Assembly: GCA_963556255.1 (NCBI GenBank)
Contig: OY744607.1
Location: 49,757,346-49,821,345, forward strand
DNA length: 64,000 nucleotides
Reading direction: 5' to 3'
Origin: Allolobophora icterica
Lineage: Eukaryota > Annelida > Clitellata > Crassiclitellata > Lumbricidae
The notes below the pieces were generated by a model, which did not search any database, was not told where the DNA came from, and saw only the letters and a list, made by a program, of their open reading frames with translations. The translations under genes and the position numbers were made by a program. This document shows positions 25,387-36,100 of this stretch, one piece after another. Positions within the stretch are counted from its first letter, which is position 1; each line of letters opens with the position of its first letter.

Positions 25387-26539
25387 TATAGCTTTAACCG
25401 GTGTTAAAGCTTAGGCTTAGCCCTAAATTAATTCTTACCTCAGATATATTTTACTTTTGTCAAGCAGTAAAACACGTGTTAGTTTCACCGAAAGGTAGGC
25501 CTACGTGTAGTACGTGCGCCGCAGTGAAACTGAAACGGGCTTCCTGAAAATCAGAAAGGCTGTATGCCTATCTATATCGACTGATAAGCGAACACGCTAA
25601 AACCTGTTTGTTGGTAAACGCAAACGAGATCTCTACACAGCCTTGGACTGGCCCACCGGGACACCGGGAAATTCCCGGTGGGCCGGTCGCATAGGCTTGG
25701 ACTGTGTCGGCCGCCCAAAAAAAATATGATTAAAAATATTATGATATTTTAGTTCTAATTCTTAATTCTAGTATTATAAATTATGAAATATTGGCAGTGC
25801 ATAGTTGTTATCAAGAAGCTTGCACAGCCACGTGAAACGTGCGGCTATGTGCCAATGTTAAAACTTACCGTTGATTATAGCGCATGCAATAAAGAAACAC
25901 AGAAGTTCAGGCCCGGCCCTAGGGCAAGGCGAACGAGGCAGCCGCCTTGGGCCCCGCGCTTGCAGGGGCCCCGCGCTGCTATCTATAATTTTTTTTACTG
26001 TGGTGAGATTGAACGTTGACAACGCTTACGTCGCTTAGCAACAGTACTGGCGGGCAATTTAGGAAAAAGCGAGCCTGCAGATAAAGCGAGTAACGACTAC
26101 TGCATGTTGTGGTGCTTGTGCAATAGGGTGGGGCAAAAAGTAATGAAAACTCGAGTTCAGTTCCCGGACAAACCTAAATCAAAGGTCCATGTTAAAGTTG
26201 ATATTGCACCAAAAATGGATTTGTGATATACATCACCGTTTTCTAGCAACTTTGTCTGAAACACCAGCACGAAAATGCAATGTGTTGTAAAATGAGAGCT
26301 GGTCTTACATCAGCCGGTTTAATGGTCATGATTTTCAAATTTAGAACCCAAAGTTAGAGCTACAAACAACAATGAGTAATAAAATGAATGAAAAAGCATC
26401 TGGCACAGTGCTGCTGTGTAAGTCTTTTAACTTAATTAAGAAAATCAGCTTTAGTTTCTATAGTTGGTAAGTCCAATCTTGAATTCTTCATTTGAATGAA
26501 ACACCGTGGCGTGAGTCATGTCAGTGAACTCTGCCACAG

Positions 26540-27935
26540 ACTGCAGAAACTCTACTTAAACTGTCCTCTTATCTCTCCTCTCTGATAGCTACACTGCGTT
26601 TGACAGATCACAGATCTCGTTGCTTGCTCTATTTGACGTCTCTGCTGCCTTTGACATGGTTGACCATGAGATCCTCCTGCAATGTCTCGAGTCGTCATTA
26701 ATTTTGGTCTCCATATTTCTCTTCTTAGGCTCCGATCGTATCTTACAAACGATAATCTGAGGTGACTCCAGAACACACTGGGTTACTGTCAAGTTTGGTG
26801 TTCCCAAGGGATCAGTACTTGGCCCACTCCTTTACCTGCTTTATGCAGCTGATATTTCCTCCATCTTTGTGACACATTTAACCACTGGCCGCCTCTATGC
26901 TGATGACGCCCAGGTCTTCGTGCATGGGCCCCCGTATGCTCAGCTGTTTCTTATTGCTCGCATTGATGCTCTCTTTCATGACCTACAAGCATGGCTGTCC
27001 TTAAACCTGTCTTCTTTAAACCCAGCAAAGACCCAATTGATTTGGTTTGGCACTCGTCAACAACTGGCCAAGGTTGACTGCCCTCTTTTATCTCAAAGCT
27101 TTCCTTCTTATACCTTCTCTGCATCTATCCGTAACCTGGGTATAATTCTTGATAGCTCCCTTTCTTTTTTTGACCATATATCTAATCTCATCCGCTTGTG
27201 CTACTACCATCTACGACGTCTCAAGGCTATCCGAAGACCTGTCTCCTCTCCAGTCTTTACCTCCATTGTCTATGCCTTTATCTGCTCTCGCATTGATTAC
27301 TGTAACTCCCTCTTTGTTGACCTACCCAAAGTCCATCTCTCGTCTCTACAATCTGTTCGTAAAGCAGCTGCCAGACTAATCGCCCGTCTCCCACGATACT
27401 CCATATTTCCACATTCATGTTTGAATATCTTCACTGGATTCCTCTTACTGCCCGCATCCAACTAAAGGTACTCATATGAAGGTACTTATTTGTTCCCCCC
27501 GTGAGAACGGTGATGGTCCAGTCTCGTTCCAACTAAAGGTACTTATCCATATTTGCCTTCTTACCTGGGACTAGCTCCTAAATAACTGTGACCCATTACG
27601 TCTTCCTACTTCAGCTAGCTCCCTTCGCCCTCTTCGCTCCTCGCTCTATCGACTTGACTTATTTGTTCCCCGAGTGAGAACGGTGATGGCCCAGTCTCGT
27701 TCCTTTGTTACTATTTGCCCTTCATTGTGGAATCAGCTTCCTCTTTCGGCCCGGGCTGCAATACTATCCGGTGGTCCTGCCACAACTTTTCGTTGTCTTT
27801 AAACTTGCCTTTATTCCCGAGGACTTTCGCACTGGGAGCGCCTCTGATTGGTGGGCACTTGGTAGAGGCGTTTATAAGTTTTGAAATACAATACAATACA
27901 ATACAATACAATACAATACAATACAATATTGTAGT
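26540..27935 (+). pseudogene. L2/CR1-type LINE reverse transcriptase, 5'-truncated, (ATACA)n tail
   Basis: RT motifs in order: LFDVSAAFDMVDHEILL (about 26,615-26,665), the catalytic YADD at about 26,893-26,904, NLGIILDSSLSF (27,130-27,165) and SRIDYCNSLFVDLPK (about 27,287-27,330). The frame is broken around 26,690-26,860 and after 27,465. The 3' end GGGAGCGCCTCTGATTGG then GGCGTTTATAAGTT is followed by ATACA repeats to 27,935. A 55-bp stretch (GAGAACGGTGATGG...CAGTCTCGTTCC) occurs at 27,500 and again at 27,675, a local duplication. No endonuclease. Confidence 0.85.
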
Positions 27936-28134
27936 GTACTGTGTAGTGTGTAATTTGTGTATTAAAGTGATTGTGTAATATATTATAGTAGCAATTAATG
28001 AGTTTCTATGACCCTATTGTAATAAGATTAATGAATTTGTTATTTATTTCTAATGAAATATATTACGTCACACATCTTTTAAAGTTGCGACCCCTAGACA
28101 TGATACAAAATATGAAAATTAATTATTTCATTAA

Positions 28135-29674
28135 CCCATTCCCGCCTGAATTGTTTTTTTGGAAAATGTGCAAATTGATGGTTCTTATACTGAAACAACA
28201 ATAGTGCAACAAGTATAACAGATAGGCATAACAAAGTTGATATTTTCTGAATCAGCACATTTCAGGCTATAAAATGCACATTTCATTACTAAAAAAATTT
28301 CATTTATATAGCGGCCTTAGTAAGCCAACGTGCAACAAACTGACGGTTCTTATACTGAAACAACAATAGTGCAACAAGTATAACAGATAGGCATAACAAA
28401 GTTGATATTTTCTGTATCAGCACATTTCAGGCTATAAAATGCACATTTCATTACTAAAAAAATTTCATTTATATAGTGGCCTTGGTGTGCCAGAGTTCGA
28501 AGCATTCGCCAACGCACAGAGGCACATCACATTTCTCGCACCTCATTACTGTTCTTGTGTCTCTGCTATTCCCAGTCTGCGAGTTCTTCTGCTTTGCACA
28601 GACTCTACATCGTTTCCTGACATGGGAGTTACTGAGAAAGTGTTTGCCAAGTAGCCTGGGAATGAGGGAGGAAGGGCGTCTACCAGGACCTGGCACAACA
28701 GCGTTGTCCGTAGGGTTTGCACGCTGTGTGACCAGGTCTTCTGTGAGGCTGTAAGCGAGCTTCAGCCTGAACGCCTTCTGCGTGATCTTCCGACGGAGGT
28801 GTTACAGAAGATGGAGGTTGTGCAGATGCACTCTGCTTTGTCTGTGTCCGGCTGGCAGGCTGGGCAGTTCCTCGACCTCGTCCGCGACCACGACCTCGTC
28901 CGCGACCACGACCATTCGCTTTTGTTATGTCCACTGCTGGCGGTGCAGATGGTGATGCTGACGGAGGTGTTACAGAAGATGGAGGTTGTGCAGATGATGC
29001 CTGTAAATGGAAAATTATACAAAGTCTGAATTAGATAGGAGAAATATAAAAGTGCATAATTCAACATCAATCAGCTGATCAACGGACACGCCCACTTTTC
29101 ATCAGCAAATTATTTTTATTTTGTAAGTTTCCTTGTATTGAATATCAGTAACTACCAGTCACTATCAGTAGGCTTTCAATAGACATAATCACAATACTTG
29201 TACTTCACAATAATCAAGCAATTTACACACAAAAAACAAAGAAAAAGAGAAATATTTCAATGCTTACCTCTCCAACATCCTCGTCATTTAGCAATGCCGA
29301 GTCCATCTGGCACGGTTCTAAGGTCGATTTCATGCGAAGTCGGGCTGCAGTGTGTTCCCACACCAGTTGTGCTCCTCCAACCCTCACATCGCCGATTGCT
29401 TCGTCATCCGAAGACGAAAAGTCTTCGTCCGGGTCGTCCATGACGCGCCTCAAGACCTCCGCCAACGGTATAATTTTACGTGTCATTTAAAAGTAATTTT
29501 TTATGCTTTAAACAATAGATTTTGCTTAAAAAAATGGCTCCGCTCATAGATAAGTATTCCGGAAGAAAGCTGCGTGCTATTTTTAGATATGACAACACTG
29601 AATTCTAAATAGTTTCTAGATGAACCAATACCTCCCAAATCCGTCCCCTAGCGGACGCTTCAGGCGGGAATGGG
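28135..29674 (-). mobile_element. piggyBac element with internal deletion, TTAA duplication
   Basis: 1540 bp, flanked by TTAA (28,131-28,134 and 29,675-29,678), with ends CCCATTCCCGCCTGAA and its reverse complement. On the minus strand: an acidic N-terminal exon (ATG at 29,486; SSSDDEAIGD) with a splice donor GTAAGC at about 29,265, then an acceptor near 29,000 and a Gly-Arg repeat. It finishes with a piggyBac-type cysteine-rich C-terminus (RCRVCAKQK, MRCEKCDVPLCVGECFELWHT; 28,469-28,640). The DDE_Tnp_1_7 catalytic core is absent and the frame shifts near 28,790, so it is not autonomous. A 37-bp direct repeat (GACGGAGGTGTTACAGAAGA...) at 28,793 and 28,960 lies in the retained coding part. Confidence 0.9.
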
Positions 29675-29874
29675 TTAACCAGTAGATGAGGGAGCTTCTA
29701 TTTATCATTGTCTGGTTGAGGCAACCACTATTTGCCCCACCCTATTGTGCAATGTTTGCATGCACAATTATATTTTTGTGTTAAATATTATTGTTGAACT
29801 AAAAGGAATTTTGATACGGTAGCTGGTTTCATGCTTGAGAGGAGTAGCAATCATTGAGTTCTATAATTCCTTTT

Positions 29875-30148
29875 TTGGTCATTTTGAAAAAGTTGATGAC
29901 CTTTTTTTTAGACATTCGTTCAACTTTTCAGACTTTTTCTACGAATTACTCTCTCAAAAACGTTGATGACTTTTTTAGGAATTCATCTGTCAAAAAGTAT
30001 ATTACTGACCTTCTCGGGGGGAAAACCAAGTATCCGGGAGGAGGAATTTCCCTCCCCAAAATGTATCTACATTATAATATTGCTGACCTCTGGGGGGAAA
30101 CACAAATCCTGGGGGATTCCCCCCAAAAGGTGTCTAGATTAAACACTG
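29875..30148. mobile_element. Partial CAGTGTTTA-family MITE inside hAT element 2
   Basis: Right end CTAGATTAAACACTG at 30,134-30,148, with the family's interior units (GTTGATGACCTTTTTT, GGGGGAAACACAAATCC, CCCCCCAAAAGGTGT). Left terminus not found. Confidence 0.65.
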
Positions 30149-30191
30149 CCTGTTAAGATTTTGCAATTTCTTACAATAAACAATCGATATA

Positions 30192-30431
30192 GTGATCTTC
30201 CTAACACGCATATATATTGCACTTCTGACTGTTCGTGTCACTGTAGCTTCTGGAGAAAGAAGCTTTTCGAAGCTACAACTTATTAAAATGTATTTCCGAT
30301 CAACGATACTTCAAGAACGGCTCACTAATTTAGCTATTTTGTCAATTGAGAATGATTTTTCTAACGATCTGGACTATAGTGAAATCATTGCGGATTTTTC
30401 ATCCATCAAAGCTTGCAAGATTTGCTTTTGA
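30192..30431 (+). pseudogene. hAT transposase C-terminal dimerisation domain remnant
   Basis: The 80-codon frame contains VTVASGERSFSKLQLIKMYF and LQERLTNLAILSIEND, the classic hAT C-terminal (ERSFSKL...LRS...L..LAILSIE) signature, close to the Zaphod/ZMYM-like hAT group as I recall it. It ends in a stop at 30,431. It belongs to hAT element 2. The rest of that transposase was not found. Confidence 0.85.
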
Positions 30432-31829
30432 AGAGAAAGCATTTTAGAAGATATCACCCAAGCTATTGTCTATAGTGATTAACAAATTTTCAGCTAGAAG
30501 GATGGTAAAACGTTTTAATTATTAACATTCTTTTCAGTTGTTAGATATTCAAATAATTAAATAAGACATAATTATTGCCGTCATAGTAAAATGCTAGTAT
30601 TAAGAGCCTGATTTGCATTTTATCTTCATTAATCCATTTAATTTCGATTTTTTATTATTTTAATACATATTGTAGGCCTATTGCCAATGCCGTATTGGCA
30701 GGAAATCAACTCCGCAATGCCATTTTTGCTTGGGCCCCGCTCATCGCTTTGCTGCCTTGGGCCCCGCACACCCTAGGGCCGGGCCTGCAGAAGTTATATC
30801 GATTTCTTCTACATAGGCATGCTGCAATATGTTTTCATGATATTTCTGAATCAAACAAATTTAACAATGATGTCCGGTACAGAGCGAAAACTCTCCTGGG
30901 TTTCTTGACAAGTTTTGAATTTATTTTGACAGTGCGATTGATTTGAAAGTGTTTGAGCAGTGAACACACAACTCCGTTATCTCAATATTTGCAAAGAAAC
31001 GGCATGGACATCCTACGAGTCTATAGATGGCTTAAGAAACTGTTAACGAATTAAGCCAACTACATCGAACTTTTGAAGTCATTTTTGAAGCCTCAACACA
31101 TTATTCAGAACTTGCTAAACAGTGAATTAGGAAAAAGAAATCTCGATATTGATGTTGAGACTGCTTTTAAACAGAAAAGAATTAGATCAAGATTTCTAGC
31201 CAAAAGAATCTGCTAAAGACAAGCCAATGAAACTGCTAAAGATAATTTCAAGTAAATATTCACAAAATGGTAATGGATCAAGCTATAGAAGTTTGAAACA
31301 GAGATTCTCTGAGCACGGTAATCTTGATGCTGATTTGTAATAATTGTTTAGATCCAAACAATTTTTCAGAAATTTTGATAAAGATTCCCAGTGACGTTGT
31401 GTCTACTAATTCTATGAAGATGTAAAGTTTTTGAAATAAACTAAACTGTGCACATTGCACTATATATAGTAACAGGTGGTTCCACACATAATTACAAAAT
31501 TACGACAGATAAGAAATTATGACGCATAGGTGCTAATTTCTTAATCTTTTAATATTCATTTAACAATTATGTCATTTGGCCCATTAATAACCAAAAAGTC
31601 CCCCATTTTACATCAAATGTTACAAAAAGCATTGGCAGGCACCACCAGGCCCCTTATCCTGAAAGGTTTCGTACCTTCGGCGCTCGATACTGTGGGCCGC
31701 CCATGAGCAAATTTCCCGGGCCGCTTTTGCAGGCCAGTCCAACCCTGTCTCTACAGCTGCTCCCTAAAAGCTACATCGCAGGAACCAGCGACCGCCGTAT
31801 TGAAAGGCTCTTTCATATTACGCAGAGCA

Positions 31830-32270
31830 TGGGCGGCGATCCCGGGTGGTCGAGGGGGACAAGACTCCATCTTAAACGGTGGGGCATACTATAGAGTCCC
31901 CCAATTTTGAAGAAACACCAAAAATTTCAACTTTTTTACCAGATCAGTTCAAAGTGTCCCGTGTCCCCCACCTGTCAAACAAGATCGCCGCCAGTGACGC
32001 AGAGGTAATTAGGCTAACTTCCAGAATATAGGCCTATATTCACTGGCGGCGATCTTGTTTGACAGGTGGGGGGACGCTTTAGAACTGATCTGGTCAAAAA
32101 AGAGTTTTGAATTGATCTGCTCAAAAAATGGTCAAAAATCTTTTTCGTGGGAAAACTTTTTTGACCTTTTTTGATGTTTCTTCAAAAAATTTTGTTGGGG
32201 GAACAAATGTATGGTGTGTCCCTCCACTGTTAAAGGTGGGGTCCCCTCGACCCCCCGGGATCGCCGCCCA
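31830..32270. mobile_element. Foldback element: whole element an inverted repeat, GCGGCGATC ends
   Basis: Outer arms TGGGCGGCGATCCCGGG and CCCGGGATCGCCGCCCA. An inner pair of 32-bp perfect arms lies at 31,965-31,996 and 32,041-32,072, meeting at CCGCCAGTG/CACTGGCGG around a 44-bp loop. Between outer and inner arms the two sides remain alignable (GATCAGTTC/GAACTGATC; AAAAAG-rich segments). No ORF. Flanking duplication not evident. Confidence 0.75.
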
Positions 32271-32280
32271 GGCTATATAG

Positions 32281-32884
32281 TCGCTGGCTTTAAAATGAGA
32301 TCCTACTGTACGTTTAACTGTTAACAGAATTTGTAGGCAGGAATATTTTTCTGACCAGTTGTTGATTTTGACCAGGCTTTCACAACGAATGACGACCCTT
32401 GATTACGATAACATTTGAACCCACGTTGAAGGCCTTAACTTGTACATTTCATAACGGCCCTTTGGAAGTCATCTGACAAGGCGGCTTAACGGCTAGGCTT
32501 CACGTTTTGGGTTCGTAATCGAAATCGTAAATTCCAAATGCCTTGGCTTAAGCGCTACTCGAAACCTAAGCGCAGGGCACCAGCTTAGGCCTATTTGCAA
32601 GCACTGAGTCGTGTCGTAGAGTTTGTCCAGAGATGTCCACTTTGTCCAGTGTTCCGAATTCGGCTGCCAGAGAGACAAAAGACTGAAAAGAGTGGAGGTG
32701 CGAATTTAGGCCGTAATAGAAATATTATTTCACCAAAATTCCCCAGTCTTATAGTTGCAGATCGTGTTTACTAGCCTAGATGTAGGCCTACATAGGCTAC
32801 CAATAACAATAAAAATGATGATAATAATAATGATGATAAGTAATGATGATCAATCAATCAAATAATCAATCAATCAGTCTTTAT

Positions 32885-32957
<73 letters not shown>

Positions 32958-33140
32958 ATTATTATTATTTTACCCGAGGCAGTTATAATCCCTCAGGTGT
33001 CCAAACTATATCTGGAGATAATAAGATGTTAATCTGGAACGAATTTATTGTAATACTAATAATAAGTAATTATTATATCATCAAAAGAACCGACGTTTGA
33101 GGCACCGGAGCTCAATACACTTAGCGCTCGTCCTACAAAG
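32281..33140. other. Upstream region of the dsRBD gene
   Basis: Contains a LINE 3' segment (32,566-32,690), an (ATG)n microsatellite (32,885-32,957) and unassigned sequence. The last 150 bp before the ATG at 33,141 would hold the promoter/5' UTR; no TATA box was recognised. Confidence 0.4.
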
Positions 33141-36100
33141 ATGGCGGATCGGCAGAAAAGAACGATTAGTGGTAAATGCAAAATACCATCGAAGAATTAC
33201 AAATCCTTGTAGTTTATTGCTGAATTAAGCACACATGTATTTAAATGCTGCACACATTTGACTGTATGTTTCCAAGTTTATGATTGTGCTCTTTTGAATA
33301 TTTCTGAATGAGTGCGCGTGTGCAAAGTAATCAAACGTTCGGAAATTAATCGTTTAGCGTTCCAAATGATTTTAACTATTAGTCGTAGCGTAATAATATC
33401 GGACATTAAAAATACAGGTGTACCTTTACTGCATTATCGTACCAGTATTTTCTAGTTTCCCGAACACTGCTTGCTAGGGTGACCACATTTCTTCTCTGCC
33501 TTTCCGGGACACCACAGTACATGTAGGTCTACTTCCAATCTAAGTAAAATTCAATTAGGAGCTGGGCTCGTTAGGAATAGCGCTATAAATGTATATGCAA
33601 TACCTCTACTGAAATATATTTGTAAGATTTTAAACCAAAATTAAGCATTTTGTTTGCAGTTTTTTAATTAAAGAAAAAAACACGACCCAAAACAATACAA
33701 ATTGCCCAATTTACTGCTCAAACTCAAAATATAATTGCTTAAAATTTATCAAGATTCAAGCCTAGATAGTAAAGACTTGATAAAGTAACTACGGGGCCGT
33801 GTTCTAGCCGATGATGTACAACATTCTACTTGTCTTCCCGATCTTCTCTGTTAAAGCTTCAAGCCACTGCTCCCAATCCTTCCCTCTCTACTGTGGTGTC
33901 CCTCAAGGCTCCGTCCTGGTCCACTCCTCTTTAGCCCATATACCACACCTGTAAGCCATCTCATAAAATCCTACCCTGTTGACCACCATCTCTACACAGA
34001 CGCCACCCAACTCTATGCATATCGTTCTCCTCACCTATCCAACCTCTTGCGCTCCAGCTTCATGCACGTTCGTGACCTCCGACGCATCCGGCCCATCCAT
34101 GCTCGACCTTAACACTGCCTCCACCATTGCTACCTCATTCAAAGCTCCATTACTGCAATTCCCTCTTCCTCAAACTTGAATCCACCCAAATCAAGCGTCT
34201 GCAGTTTATCCATAACTCTACCTATCGCTGTCACTAGAATGCCCAAACATCATTATATCAATTCCATCCTCAAATCACTCCATTGAGAGGGAATCCACTT
34301 CACTTCGAAGTCCTATCACTAACCTACAACTCCCTACAATATTCCCAGCCCAAGTACCTCCGTGATCTCTTCACCATCCAGGCAATCCGCTCCACCCCTA
34401 TCATTCTATCTCAGTCTTTCTCGACCCCCTCGGCCCTGTCAGTATACTCATCTAAGTTCTCCAAGCCATATCCAACACAGCACCACGCCTCTGGAGCGAT
34501 CTCCCCCATGAACTCCGCAGATTCTCGGTTCCTCCATCATCATTGCAACCCGCCCTCCATCCTCCTCCTCATGTTCCTCTATCTATCACCGTGGGCTTTC
34601 ACTCAAAACTGGGGTCTCGCCTTTCAAGTACGCCTTCCATAACCCATCTTATCCTCCGCCTTCCAATTCTGCTCGCCCTAGCCGACGACCGCCTTGACAG
34701 CTGCTCTGTCTTCTCTTTTGATCTGGCCCTCGGGAACCGGACTCGGACCTTCTTTGGACTACTCTTTTGAAAACCCCGTCTGATTTGACGCAGCGCTCGT
34801 GAATAGGCTGGTGCCCTGCGCTTGGCCTTCAAGTGGCGCTTTGGAAGTTTGGAGATTACGATTACGATCATAGATATATCAGCTTCTAGGCCTAGTGCAG
34901 AATGTAGCCCCTTTACTTAGTTAGCCACACTCGTAAGATTGCATTGTGCCACTGATTTGTAAATTTTGTGCTATAGTGCATATTTGTTGAAGTTATTTCT
35001 TTTTGATACTTTCTAATTTTTACTTTTTTACTTTCTATTATTATTGGAATATTAAAATAGCAAATCCTACGTTTTTAATTATAGAAAAAATTAATTCCGG
35101 AACGTTTCATTGTCCCGGAAAGGACCCGTCCGGGACGCGGGACATTTATTCAAATTCCGGGACTGTCCCGGACAATCCGGGACGTGTGGTCACCCTACTG
35201 CTTGCTGAATTAGGAACTTTCAGTTGTAGGTGACATTTAACATCGTGTAGGCTAGCGCAGAGAGCTTCTACAAGCGGCGCTATATAATTTCCAGCAACAA
35301 TTACAATTGGTAATTTTTGGAGGTGGGGATATTCTTTTCTGTCAAAAGTTACTGTGATAAGAAAACACCATTTAAAATGTATTCACACTCGAACATAACT
35401 TCCACTGCTATGGTTTTACGAGTGTGAGAATGCAATTTAAGTAAGTCAAAAAGCAAAATCAAAATCAAAATCCGTTTATTAGAACAACTCAAGAAGTACA
35501 TACAAACTGACTAAGTAGTATGATTATAATAAAGTGGGTGTTTTAACAGGATGCCCCAGAGGGACATTTCCCGCTATATAGGGCAACAGAGATTCCGAAA
35601 AACTGTAAGTAAGAATGAACAGCTATTGGAAAGTTTGTGGATGTTGTTAGCACGAAATTATTCCTAGAATGATTACGACTTTGTGATACAAACAAGAATA
35701 TTGTCATTTGCAAGTTTTCCTCAAGCAGATTATCTTCTGGGATGCAACAATTATCGGGGTAGATTTTGCAATGAATCTGTGAAGCTAAAACGAGAAGTTT
35801 GAACATGATAAAAGAGTGGTTACCTTACTTTGTGCTGTTTAGATGTGGACATTGAGCCGACTGAGGATGAGGCGCGGCCCACAAAACGGAGGAAGGCGAG
35901 GACCAGCATTAATCATCTCTCCGATCTTCGCCCTGGAACGCTGTACCATCTTGTTGGGCAGTACGGTGGACCAGAAAGTCCGACTTATGTCATGCAAATT
36001 ACAGTGGACGGCAAGGTAATTGTAATTATAATTGTAATCACAGGTTTATATAGCGCCTTTTCAAGAGAGACTCATGAGTGGTGCTCCTGACCTAATGACG

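Larger units (their letters stand above)
26124..29744. mobile_element. TIR element 3 (level 3), TSD TTGTGCAA
   Basis: Ends TAGGGTGGGGCAAA and TTTGCCCCACCCTA, flanked by TTGTGCAA at 26,116-26,123 and 29,745-29,752. The 8-bp duplication and TAGGG start fit hAT. It has no coding sequence of its own left, and contains a LINE fragment and a piggyBac derivative. 28,205-28,300 is directly repeated at 28,372-28,470 (CAACAAGTATAACAGATAGG...), straddling the piggyBac left region. Confidence 0.88.
25908..30787. mobile_element. hAT element 2 (level 2), TSD CAGAAGTT
   Basis: Ends CAGGCCCGGCCCTAGGG and CCCTAGGGCCGGGCCTG, flanked by CAGAAGTT at 25,900-25,907 and 30,788-30,795. Subterminal GCCTTGGGCCCCGC appears at both ends. 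It retains a hAT C-terminal dimerisation segment at 30,192-30,431. Interrupted by element 3 and by a CAGTGTTTA-family copy. Confidence 0.9.
25638..31747. mobile_element. hAT element 1 (outermost of nested series), TSD TCTCTACA
   Basis: Ends CAGCCTTGGACTGGCC and GGCCAGTCCAACCCTG, flanked by TCTCTACA at 25,630-25,637 and 31,748-31,755 (8-bp, hAT-type). Its own sequence is 25,638-25,907 plus 30,788-31,747. The right part still shows decayed hAT transposase: LLGFLTSFEFIL near 30,893 and QYLQRNGMDI near 30,985, similar in order to the TTF-zinc-finger hAT group (from memory). Frameshifts and stops throughout. Confidence 0.88.

Noticed and set aside
26552..26807. Minus-strand frames over the LINE
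   Set aside because: Antisense shadows of the reverse-transcriptase region read on the plus strand.
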